Assembly (NCBI RefSeq): GCF_019890725.1
Contig: NZ_JAINZZ010000027.1
Location: forward strand, 1 to 64,000
Origin: Actinacidiphila acidipaludis
GTDB taxonomy: Bacteria; Actinomycetota; Actinomycetes; Streptomycetales; Streptomycetaceae
DNA length: 64,000 nt
Reading direction: 5' to 3'
Shown: piece by piece, positions 1 through 7,384 of the stretch
Layout of the letters: every line of letters begins with the position of its first letter
Position numbering within the stretch: the first letter of the stretch is position 1
Program-made: the position numbers and the translations under genes
Notes under the pieces: generated by a model
The model's input: the letters and a program-made list of their open reading frames with translations, nothing else
Told to the model about the DNA's origin: nothing
Databases searched by the model: none

Positions 1-1
1 G

Positions 2-2146
2 GCCCTGGAAGCGGTACGCCGGGACGCGCCGGACCTGATCGTCAGCGATGTCATGATGCCCGGGCTCAACGGGCTGGAGCTGGTGGCCGAGCTGCGCGCG
101 GACGCCCGCACCGCCCTGCTGCCCGTGCTGCTGCTGTCCGCCCGGGCCGGACAGCAGGCCTCCATCGAGGGCCTGCAGTCCGGCGCCGACGACTACCTCG
201 TCAAGCCCTTCGCGGCCGCCGAACTCCTGGCCCGCGTCGAGGCCAACGTGAAACTGGTCAGCCTGCGCACGCACCACGCGAGGTGGCGCAGCGCGCTCGT
301 CGACTCCCTGCAGGAGTCCTTCTTCGTCTGCGACGAGGACGGCGCGGTCACCGAGATCAACGCCGCCTTCACCACCATGCTCGGCTATGGCGCCGAGGAG
401 CTCCCGTACCGGCGGCCGCACCCCTGGTGGCCGGACGCGGCGACGGAGCCCGACGCGCACCGGCAGGCCCGCGACGCCTTCGACGGGCTCATGAAGGCGG
501 CGCGCGGCTCCTGCACCGTCCCCGTGCGCCACCGCGACGGCCGCCGGCTGTGGGTGTCGGCCAACCTCGCGCACGCCCAGGACCCCGACTCCGGACGCCG
601 CGTCACCGTCGGCACCTTCCGCGACGTCACCGCCGAGCACCACGCCGTCCAGCGCGAGAGCGCCCTGGGCTCCCTGAGCACGACGGTGTCGCGGGCGACG
701 AGCCTTGCCGACGCCCTGGCCGGCGCGCTGCACGAATTGAAGGACCTGTGGCGCGCCGAACGGGTCCTCGCCGCCGTCTTCGAGGGGGGCGCGACGCCCA
801 CCGTGACCGCTACCGACGCCTCCGGCTGGAAGGCGCTGCCGCCCGGGCAGCAGCAGGCGATCATCGACGTCCGTGAGCGGCCGCTGCTGGTCGCGGTGCC
901 CCACGCGGCCGGTGCCGGGATGGCCATCGAGCACCCGCACGGACCGGCGGTGCTGTGGATCGACCTCGGCGAGCACCGGCCCTTCACCGAGGAGGACCAG
1001 GTGCTGCTGTCGCTGCTGGCCGGCCACCTCGCGCAGGGCCTCATCCGCGCGCACCAGATCGACCAGCAGCGCGAGACCGCGCTCGCCCTGCAGCGCGCCA
1101 TCCTCGGCCCGACGACGTTCCCCGAAGGGTTCGCCGTCCGCTACGAGCCCGCCACCCCGCCGCTGGAGGTGGGGGGCGACTGGTACGACATCATCCCGCT
1201 GTCCGACGGCCGCATCGGCGTCGTCGTCGGCGACTGCGTCGGCCACGGCCTCGAATCCGCCACCGTCATGGGCCAGTTGCGCAGCGCCTGCCGCGCGCTG
1301 CTGCTCCAGGACTCCAGCCCCGCCGCGGTGCTGATGGCACTGGACCGCTTCGCCGTCACCGTCCCGCGCGCCCTGTGCACCACCGTGTTCTGCGGCGTCC
1401 TCGACCAGGAGAGGGGAGTGCTGTCGTACTCCAGCGCCGGGCACCCACCGGCCATCCTGGCCCGGCCCGACGGCACCGCCGACCTGCTGGAGGAAGGGCG
1501 CTCCCTTCCGCTCGCCATACGTCCCGGCCGGACACGCCCGCAGGCCGAGTGCGTGCTGCCGGCGCGGGCGACCCTGCTGGTCTACACCGACGGTCTCGTC
1601 GAACGGCGGCGCCGGAGCCTGGACGAGGGCATCGAGCAGGCCGTCCGGGCGGTTCAGCACGGCAGTGGCGCGGGTCTCGAAGAGCTGGCCACCCGGATCA
1701 TGACGGAGCTGGCGCCGCCCGGCGGGTACGACGACGACGTGGCGCTGCTGGTCTACCGGCACCCCGGGCCGCTGGAGGTGGCCTTCCCGGCCGACTCCTC
1801 CCAGCTCGCTCCCGTCCGCAAGGCGTTGCGCGGATGGCTCGGCCAGTGCGAACTCCCGCGGGACACCGTGCAGAACGTCCTGGTCGCCGCCGGGGAGGCC
1901 TGTGCCAACGCCATCGAGCACGGCCACCGCGACCGCCCGGACGGCACCGTCGTCCTGCGCGCCGAGACCTTCGCCCACACCCTGCGCCTCACCGTCACCG
2001 ACACCGGCCGGTGGCAGCCCCCGCAACCCAGGCCCAGCGGACACCGTGGCCGCGGCATCATCCTGATGCGCGCCCTGATGGAGCACGTCACCGTCAGCTC
2101 CGGCCCCGGCGGCACCACCGTCGACATGCACACGAGGATCGCCTGA
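2..2146 (+). CDS. REC-PAS-GAF-SpoIIE phosphatase-ATPase regulator (5' truncated by window edge)
   Basis: The reading frame is open from the first bases, so the N-terminus lies outside the window; the visible part is 714 codons. It begins inside a receiver domain (phospho-acceptor Asp in VSDVMMPG at visible residue 16, Lys in YLVKPF at about 68). A PAS domain (about 105-210), a GAF-like domain (about 220-365), a SpoIIE/PP2C phosphatase (GGDWYDIIP, GDCVGHG, YTDGLVE, YDDDVAL) and a C-terminal HATPase_c anti-sigma-type ATPase (N-box EACANAIEHGH) follow. By family knowledge it would dephosphorylate a STAS antagonist and bind a sigma or antagonist through its ATPase part; the adjacent STAS gene, overlapping by ATGA, is the likely partner. 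The missing 5' part may include a histidine kinase module. Confidence 0.9.
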   Translation, partial: ALEAVRRDAPDLIVSDVMMPGLNGLELVAELRADARTALLPVLLLSARAGQQASIEGLQSGADDYLVKPFAAAELLARVEANVKLVSLRTHHARWRSALVDSLQESFFVCDEDGAVTEINAAFTTMLGYGAEELPYRRPHPWWPDAATEPDAHRQARDAFDGLMKAARGSCTVPVRHRDGRRLWVSANLAHAQDPDSGRRVTVGTFRDVTAEHHAVQRESALGSLSTTVSRATSLADALAGALHELKDLWRAERVLAAVFEGGATPTVTATDASGWKALPPGQQQAIIDVRERPLLVAVPHAAGAGMAIEHPHGPAVLWIDLGEHRPFTEEDQVLLSLLAGHLAQGLIRAHQIDQQRETALALQRAILGPTTFPEGFAVRYEPATPPLEVGGDWYDIIPLSDGRIGVVVGDCVGHGLESATVMGQLRSACRALLLQDSSPAAVLMALDRFAVTVPRALCTTVFCGVLDQERGVLSYSSAGHPPAILARPDGTADLLEEGRSLPLAIRPGRTRPQAECVLPARATLLVYTDGLVERRRRSLDEGIEQAVRAVQHGSGAGLEELATRIMTELAPPGGYDDDVALLVYRHPGPLEVAFPADSSQLAPVRKALRGWLGQCELPRDTVQNVLVAAGEACANAIEHGHRDRPDGTVVLRAETFAHTLRLTVTDTGRWQPPQPRPSGHRGRGIILMRALMEHVTVSSGPGGTTVDMHTRIA

Positions 2147-2442
2147 TGACCACGCCACTCACCATCACCTCAGACCGGCGCGCCGACGGCACCCAGCGGC
2201 TCGCCGTCAGCGGCGAGATCGACATGAGCAACGGCTACCGGCTCGCCGAGGCGCTGGCCGCCATGTCGGGCCGGCTGCTGCTGGACCTGACCGCCGTCGA
2301 GTACATCGACAGCGCGGGGCTCAACGTGCTGTTCGCCCACGCCGATCGGCTGGAGGTCCTCGTCGCGCCCCGGCTGTCCCGCGTCCTGACCGTCTCCGGT
2401 CTCACCGAGCTGGCGACCGTCCGCCCGGTGACGTCCACCTGA
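2146..2442 (+). CDS. STAS-domain anti-sigma factor antagonist
   Basis: A 98-residue single-domain STAS protein. The ATG overlaps the stop of the upstream phosphatase-kinase gene (ATGA), so translation is almost certainly coupled. The phospho-acceptor motif VEYIDSAGLN places the regulatory serine at residue 56. In the SpoIIAA/RsbV family the unphosphorylated form binds the anti-sigma kinase and releases the sigma factor. The upstream gene carries both the phosphatase and an ATPase of the matching types, so the pair could be a complete switch. The cognate sigma factor is not in the window. Confidence 0.9.
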   Translation: MTTPLTITSDRRADGTQRLAVSGEIDMSNGYRLAEALAAMSGRLLLDLTAVEYIDSAGLNVLFAHADRLEVLVAPRLSRVLTVSGLTELATVRPVTST

Positions 2443-2463
2443 CCGGCCACGGCCAGGGCCGTC

Positions 2464-2778
2464 TCAGCTCCGGGTGTCGGCGAGTGCCGCCTCGAGCGTC
2501 GGGTACAGATGGAACACCGTCTCCAGGCCGGTGACGGACAGCACCCGGCGCAGGTGCGCCGGGACGGCGGCGATCCGCAGATCGGTCCGTTCGTGCGTCT
2601 CGACCAGGGCGTGCAGGACGGCGGAGTCGGCGAAGGTGATACCGCTGGCGTCCAGGACCACCCCGCCCACCCCGTCCGCCGCCGTGAGCAGTTCCATGCT
2701 GAGGGAAGGGGCGATCTGCATGTCGAAATCGCCCTGCGGAGCGACGACCGGCAAGGCGCGGTCTGCGGCGGCTGTCAC
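2464..2778 (-). CDS. STAS-domain anti-sigma factor antagonist
   Basis: A 104-residue STAS protein convergent with the previous STAS gene, 21 bases away. The regulatory serine is in ITFADSAVLH (Ser52). It starts at a GTG with no strong ribosome-binding site. Sequence is clearly different from the preceding antagonist, so this is not a recent duplication. It may be a second substrate of the large phosphatase at the left edge, but it is transcribed from its own side; this is inference from position only. Confidence 0.85.
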   Translation of the reverse strand: MTAAADRALPVVAPQGDFDMQIAPSLSMELLTAADGVGGVVLDASGITFADSAVLHALVETHERTDLRIAAVPAHLRRVLSVTGLETVFHLYPTLEAALADTRS

Positions 2779-2877
2779 CAGGGGATTATGTCCTCGCGGC
2801 AGCCCGATCGCCAGCGACCGCGCGCCGCTTCACCCCGGCGGGGACTGCCGGGCGCCCGGCTGACAGACCCCGGCCGG

Positions 2878-3210
2878 TCAGCCGGTCATGGCCACCGTCA
2901 GCAGGATCGCGGCGTCCTCGAGCGCTTCGAGACTGTGCCGGGCCGGCGGCACGGCGAGCAGGTCCCCGGCCATGCCCTCCCACGCGTCGTCGCCGCTGTG
3001 CAGCCGCACGCGCCCGCGCAGCACCAGCACGGTCGCCTCGCCCGGGTTCTCGTGCTCGGACAGTGCGGTGCCCGACCGCAGGGCGATGAGGGTCTGTCGC
3101 AGGACGTGCTCATGGCCGCCGTAGATGGTCTCGGCGCTGCGGCCGGTGGCCGCCGACGCGGCGCGTTCGAGGTGTTCGCGGACGCGGGCGTCCAGGGAGA
3201 ACTTCTGCAT
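2878..3210 (-). CDS. small cupin-domain protein
   Basis: A 110-residue single cupin. Recognisable features are the central SEHENPGEATVLVLRGR segment (first cupin motif with His and Glu metal-ligand candidates), the GDLLAVPPARHS second motif, and a hydrophobic C-terminal strand. Such stand-alone cupins are often metal-binding sensors or isomerase/dioxygenase-like proteins; no substrate can be named. The ATG at 3210 has no clear Shine-Dalgarno sequence. It lies alone between the STAS gene and an HxlR regulator on the same strand, with a 247-base spacer upstream. Confidence 0.8.
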   Translation of the reverse strand: MQKFSLDARVREHLERAASAATGRSAETIYGGHEHVLRQTLIALRSGTALSEHENPGEATVLVLRGRVRLHSGDDAWEGMAGDLLAVPPARHSLEALEDAAILLTVAMTG

Positions 3211-3457
3211 GGCGAGGAGTGTGCCGTTTCTGTGTCGGAGGCGGAGTCCGCCGCGGCGACGGCGGGTGTTCCGGCGGCGCGGATCAGCGGGCCGAGGCGG
3301 CGGCGGGCGAGCGGTGGCGATCGAAGGTCACAGGGACCTGGTACCCCCTCGCCCGGCTCCCGGCGCACACCGACCGGGTGAACGCTTTTCCCGCTCTGCC
3401 GCCTGCGGTCTCCCGCATCTCGCGAACCACCGCGGGCGGACCTCGGACGTCAGGACG

Positions 3458-3910
3458 TCAGACCGCGGCGCCGGGCCCGGGCAGCGGATCGACGTCACCG
3501 GCGTGCATCGGCTCCCCGCAGTGCGCGCAGCGCAGATCGACGCGGCTGACCTCGCCGCAGGCGTGGTGCCGGTAGAGGACGGGCGGACCGGCCTCACCGG
3601 CGAGCCACTTGTCGCCCCAGTCGGCCATGACCATGAGCAGGTCCACGAGTTCGGCGCCCTTCTCGGTCAGCAGGTACTCGTAGCGGGGCCGCCGGTCGTA
3701 GGGACGGCGTTCGAGCACATCGTGTTCGACCAGGTGGTTCAGCCGCTCGGTGAGCACCTTGCGGGAGATCCCGAGGTCGGCCTGGAGCTGCTCGAACCGG
3801 GTGAGCCCCACCCACACGTCCCGCAGGACCAGCGGCGACCAGGGTTCCCCGATGACGTCGAGGGTGCGCGCGATCGAGCAGGCCATCTTGCTGAAGTCCG
3901 TCCGCTGCAT
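3458..3910 (-). CDS. HxlR-family winged-helix regulator
   Basis: A 150-residue MarR-like winged-helix protein. HxlR features are the N-terminal MACSIARTLDVIGEPWSPLVL segment with its conserved cysteine (Cys11) and the LTERLNHLVEHDVLERRPY recognition region. The C-terminus is longer than usual and carries a zinc-ribbon-like arrangement (HACG, then CAHC), which may bind metal or sense oxidation. It is divergent from a RibD-C-type reductase gene 101 bases away, the usual arrangement for a redox- or electrophile-responsive repressor and its target. Start ATG at 3910. Confidence 0.88.
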   Translation of the reverse strand: MQRTDFSKMACSIARTLDVIGEPWSPLVLRDVWVGLTRFEQLQADLGISRKVLTERLNHLVEHDVLERRPYDRRPRYEYLLTEKGAELVDLLMVMADWGDKWLAGEAGPPVLYRHHACGEVSRVDLRCAHCGEPMHAGDVDPLPGPGAAV

Positions 3911-3931
3911 GGGGGGATTCTAACCGTTGGG

Positions 3932-3946
3932 GTTCCCTGAAGGAAC
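3932..3946. promoter_or_regulatory. inverted repeat between divergent HxlR and reductase genes
   Basis: GTTCC-CTGAA-GGAAC is a perfect 5-base inverted repeat with a 5-base spacer, 21 bases from the HxlR start and 65 bases before the reductase start. It is a candidate HxlR operator by position only. Confidence 0.4.
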
Positions 3947-4011
3947 GTCAACTGCTAAGGTCCTGGAGTCTCTTGAAGAAACCCAGAAGAGGGTCGGAAG
4001 AGGAGCGGACG

Positions 4012-4614
4012 ATGACCAAGGTGTTCGGCGCCCACGCCGTGTCGGTCGACGGGTACATCACCGGCCGCGAGCCCGGCGCGGGGCGTGGGCTCGGCGACGG
4101 CACGATGCTGTTCGACTGGTACTTCGACGGTGACACGCCCAGCGGGACGTTCGACGGCTTCCGGCTCAGCGAGCCCAGTGCACGGGTCTTCGACGACCTG
4201 GCCGGCCGTGTCGGCGCGATCGTCGCCGGCCGCAACACCTACGTGGACTCCGACCGCTTCGGAGGCGGCGGCCCCCACCCGACAGCCAGGCTGTTCGTCC
4301 TCAGCCGGCGCCCGGCGCCGGAGGTGAGCGACCGGCAGACCCTCGTCACCTCGGGCATCGAGGACGCCGTCGCGGCGGCGGTCGAGGCCGCGAAGGCCGC
4401 CGGGGGCAAGGACGTCGGCCTGATGGGCGGCGGTGTCGTCACGGAGGCACTGAAGGCCGGGCTCGTCGACGAGGTGATCCTGCATCAGGTGCCGGTCCTG
4501 CTCGGAGGCGGCCGCCCCTTCTTCCGGGAACTGCCCGAGCAGGTGCGCCTCCGCCTGGTCGAGGCCGTCCCGGCGCCGGGCGTCACCCACCTCCGTTACG
4601 CGGTCGAGCGCTGA
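4012..4614 (+). CDS. dihydrofolate reductase-fold (RibD C-terminal domain) reductase
   Basis: A 200-residue protein of the RibD_C/dihydrofolate reductase superfamily, single domain. The N-terminus FGAHAVSVDGYITGREPG is typical, as are AGRNTYVDSD, the GGKDVGLMGGGVV nucleotide-binding loop and the LVDEVILHQVPVLLGGG strand-turn. These are NAD(P)H-dependent reductases of unknown substrate. The start at 4012 is chosen over upstream in-frame codons because AGGAG lies 6 bases before it. It is divergent from the HxlR regulator and followed by a PPOX-fold gene 104 bases downstream, probably one redox transcription unit. Confidence 0.9.
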   Translation: MTKVFGAHAVSVDGYITGREPGAGRGLGDGTMLFDWYFDGDTPSGTFDGFRLSEPSARVFDDLAGRVGAIVAGRNTYVDSDRFGGGGPHPTARLFVLSRRPAPEVSDRQTLVTSGIEDAVAAAVEAAKAAGGKDVGLMGGGVVTEALKAGLVDEVILHQVPVLLGGGRPFFRELPEQVRLRLVEAVPAPGVTHLRYAVER

Positions 4615-4718
4615 CCGGCCCCCCGGCGGGGCCTCCGCGGCTCTCCCGCCCGACCGCGCCGCCCGACCGCACCGCCCTCCGCACCCCACCCGTCCCACGC
4701 CACCAGGAGCTGACCGCC

Positions 4719-5102
4719 ATGCTCGACCCCGAAGTCCGCCGCGTCCTCGACGGCACCTCGATCGCCCACCTCGCCAGCGTGCTGCCCGACGGCGCTCCGC
4801 ACTCCGTGCCCGTCTGGGTCGGGACGCACGGCGACCACGTCGTGATCATTACCGGCCCCGCTTCCCGCAAGGCCCGCAACCTGCGGCGCGACCCGCGGGT
4901 GGCACTGTCCGTGGCGCCGGCCGACAACCCGTTCCAGCCCGTCGCCATCCGCGGCCACGTCGTCGAGTGGCTGGAGGGGGACGAGGCCTGGACGATCGTC
5001 GACCGGCTCGCCGCCAAGTACATCGGCCGGCCCTATGCGCGCGACGAGGAGCGCGTCGTCGCGGTCATCGAGCCCGAGCGTCAGACGGTCGGCGTCCGCT
5101 GA
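4719..5102 (+). CDS. PPOX-class F420/FMN-dependent oxidoreductase
   Basis: A 127-residue split-barrel protein of the pyridoxamine-phosphate-oxidase-like family. Recognisable are IAHLASVLPDGAPHSVPVWV at the start, SRKARNLRRDPRVALSV, which forms the cofactor phosphate-binding side, and the RGHVVEW strand. In actinomycetes this subgroup commonly uses deazaflavin F420 rather than FMN; which one applies here cannot be decided. An AGGAG lies 8 bases before the ATG. It is on the same strand as the RibD-C reductase and may share its HxlR control. Confidence 0.9.
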   Translation: MLDPEVRRVLDGTSIAHLASVLPDGAPHSVPVWVGTHGDHVVIITGPASRKARNLRRDPRVALSVAPADNPFQPVAIRGHVVEWLEGDEAWTIVDRLAAKYIGRPYARDEERVVAVIEPERQTVGVR

Positions 5103-5250
5103 GCGGCCCGGGCGGACCGGCGCGACGGAGCACGCGTCCGTCCGGTCCCGCAATGTGTGCCGCGCACATGATGCGGAGGGCGCCGACACGCTGTCAATGC
5201 CGCCCCCACGGGCCCCGGGCCTCCCGTGCGTCACACGGCCCGACGGGGCG

Positions 5251-6126
5251 TCAGCCGCCCTCCCGCCCCAGGGTTTCGGCCGCCGCCTCGGCGAAGTCGT
5301 GGACCAGTGGGGAGCGGCGTGACGCGGCCCAGGCCAGCGCCACCTCATTGGGGCCGAGGCCCTCCACGGGCAGCGGGATCACGTCGGGACGGGTGTAGAA
5401 GGCGGCCGTGGAGAGCGGGAGCACGCAGATGCCCGCCCCCGAGGCCACCAACTCCAGCTTCTCCTCCACCTGGTGGATCACCCGTACCTCGGGCCGCTGC
5501 CGGCCGCGCAGTTCCAGGGCCACGTCCCGCCACTCGGGTACGGCGTCGGGATCCTGGAGCAGGTGCTCGGCGGCGAGTTCTCCCACGGTGACCGACTCCC
5601 GGCTCGCCAGGCGGTGGCCGGCCGGCAGCATCACCACCCGCGGTTCCCGGAAGAGCGGGCGGACCCGCAGGCCCCGTGGGTCGATCGGGAGCCGCACGAC
5701 GCCGACGTCCGCGCGGCCGTCCAGCAGCACCGTCACCTGGTCGTTCCAGGTCGTCCGCAGGAGGCGGACCTCGACGCCCGGATGGCGTTCGGCGAAGGCG
5801 AGTGTCGCCGGCGTGAGGGTGATGCCCGGCATGAAGCCGATCGTCAGCGTCGGGGCGGCCCGGGCGGCGGCCGTCACCCGCCGGGTCAGTGCCTGGGCCG
5901 AGGCGAGCAACGGGACGGCGTCCTCCAGCAGTTGCTCCCCGGCGGGGGTGAGCAGAGTGCCCCGGCGATCGCGGTCGAAGACCGCCGCCCCCAGGTCCTC
6001 CTCCAGGCTCCGGATCTGCCGGGACAGCACGGGCTGGGCGATGTGCAGCCGCTCGGCGGCGCGGCCGAAGTGCATCTCCTCGGCCACCGCGACGAAGTAG
6101 CGGAGCTTGCGCAGATCAAGGTCCAC
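5251..6126 (-). CDS. LysR-family transcriptional regulator
   Basis: A 291-residue LysR regulator of standard length. The N-terminal winged helix is MDLDLRKLRYFVAVAEEMHF...AAERLHIAQPVLSRQIRSLEEDLGAAVF (residues 1-60), followed by a two-lobed periplasmic-binding-protein-like effector domain (about 90-285). It lies 108 bases downstream of the epimerase gene on the same strand. A perfect palindrome containing an ATAC-N7-GTAT LysR-type box sits beyond the epimerase start (7203-7217) and is a candidate binding site. Effector unknown. Confidence 0.92.
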   Translation of the reverse strand: MDLDLRKLRYFVAVAEEMHFGRAAERLHIAQPVLSRQIRSLEEDLGAAVFDRDRRGTLLTPAGEQLLEDAVPLLASAQALTRRVTAAARAAPTLTIGFMPGITLTPATLAFAERHPGVEVRLLRTTWNDQVTVLLDGRADVGVVRLPIDPRGLRVRPLFREPRVVMLPAGHRLASRESVTVGELAAEHLLQDPDAVPEWRDVALELRGRQRPEVRVIHQVEEKLELVASGAGICVLPLSTAAFYTRPDVIPLPVEGLGPNEVALAWAASRRSPLVHDFAEAAAETLGREGG

Positions 6127-6234
6127 CCGGACTCACCCGCCCACCTTCCCGGGACGGCGCCCCGTCCGCCCATTGTCGCCCGCCGCGCCCGGTACCGGCC
6201 ACGACCCGGCAGTTGCCCGCCCCCGCTCCGCCGG

Positions 6235-7095
6235 TCAGCCGCGCCCGGCGAGCACGGCCAGCGGGTCGGTGTGCGCGGGCTTCCAGCCCAGCTCCGCGAC
6301 CGCACGCGCCGGCGTGACCTGCTGGTCCAGGGCGAAGGCGTCGGCCACCGGCCCCATCCGTTCCCGGGCCTCCTCCAGCGTGATGGACGCGACGCTGCCG
6401 TCGAGCCCCACGGACCTGGCGACGGCCAGCGAGCACTCCTTGGCGGTGGGGTTCACGCCGCCCACGCCCGCGTAGACCGAACCCGGCTTCGCCCGGAGGG
6501 CGGCGGCGTACAGTTCCGCGATGTCGTCGACATGGACCAGCGCCCAGTGGTTGGCGCCGTCCCCGATGTACGCGATGGCGCCAGCCTCCTGGCCGGGCCG
6601 TGTGTAGAACAGGTCGATCAGCCGGTTCTCGCCGCCGTAGAGCAGGCCGGGCCGCACGATCACGGGCCGCCCGCCCTGGTCCGCCCGCCCCAGGACCGCG
6701 TCCTCGACGGGCCTGCGCCATGCCACCACCGGCGGCGGGTTCCACGGGGCGGTCTCGTCCACGACCCCCTGGGTGTCGCCGTAGACCCAGGTGCCGCCGG
6801 TGTGCACGTAGGTGCCGCTGCCGATCCCGTCCTGCATAGCGGTGGCGGCCGCGAGGTCCTCGTCGCCGGTCTCGGCCTGCGCGAGGTGTACCACCGCCTC
6901 CGCGCGGGCCGCCGCGGCGTTCAGGACGGCCAGGTCTCCCAGCCCGCCGTGCACGGGTGTCGCGCCGCTGGCCGCGACCGTCCCGGCGGAGCGGTCGCTG
7001 CGTACCAGCGCCTCGACGGAGTGTCCGTGCCGGACCAGCGCGCCGATCGTGGCCTTGCCGATGTATCCCGAACCGCCGGTGAGGAAGATCTTCAT
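6235..7095 (-). CDS. NAD(P)-dependent epimerase/dehydratase (extended SDR)
   Basis: A 286-residue extended short-chain dehydrogenase. The N-terminus MKIFLTGGSGYIGKATIGAL carries the Gly-rich Rossmann motif; the active-site region is VHTGGTWVYGD, where the usual catalytic Tyr/Lys geometry is not clear. Upstream codons are in frame, but the ATG at 7095 is preceded by AGGAG 6 bases away and starts exactly at the Rossmann strand. Substrate is unknown (nucleotide-sugar-like or small ketone). It probably forms a unit with the downstream LysR gene. Confidence 0.9.
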   Translation of the reverse strand: MKIFLTGGSGYIGKATIGALVRHGHSVEALVRSDRSAGTVAASGATPVHGGLGDLAVLNAAAARAEAVVHLAQAETGDEDLAAATAMQDGIGSGTYVHTGGTWVYGDTQGVVDETAPWNPPPVVAWRRPVEDAVLGRADQGGRPVIVRPGLLYGGENRLIDLFYTRPGQEAGAIAYIGDGANHWALVHVDDIAELYAAALRAKPGSVYAGVGGVNPTAKECSLAVARSVGLDGSVASITLEEARERMGPVADAFALDQQVTPARAVAELGWKPAHTDPLAVLAGRG

Positions 7096-7193
7096 CGTGT
7101 GGCTCCTGTCCTTCGTCGATGACCGGGCGCCGTCCGGTGCCCTCGCCTGACAGCGTGCGCCGCCCGCGGGACCCCCGTCCAAGACCTCTTCCG

Positions 7194-7226
7194 TCGTCTC
7201 TGATACCCCGGGGGTATCAGAGACGA
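7194..7226. promoter_or_regulatory. 33-bp perfect palindrome with LysR-type box
   Basis: A perfect inverted repeat with 16-base arms around a single central G (7210). Its core is ATAC-CCCGGGG-GTAT (7203-7217), matching the LysR-family T-N11-A consensus exactly. It lies 99 bases upstream of the epimerase start and 159 bases before the SpoIIE phosphatase start, in the divergent intergenic region. There is no T-tract, and the position at two 5' ends argues against a terminator. Likely operator of the LysR regulator at 5251-6126. Confidence 0.6.
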
Positions 7227-7384
7227 AGAACGGACTATTCGGGTTATTCTCGACACAAGAGAACGCCCGATACAGGCCGGCGACGCAATCGCCGATGGCG
7301 TTCACGGCCTGGCAGGCGTTCTCGTCCGCTCGGGGAGGTCCGCTCGGGGAGCGGGCCGGCCGCCCGGCCCAGGGGAGTGGAGGC

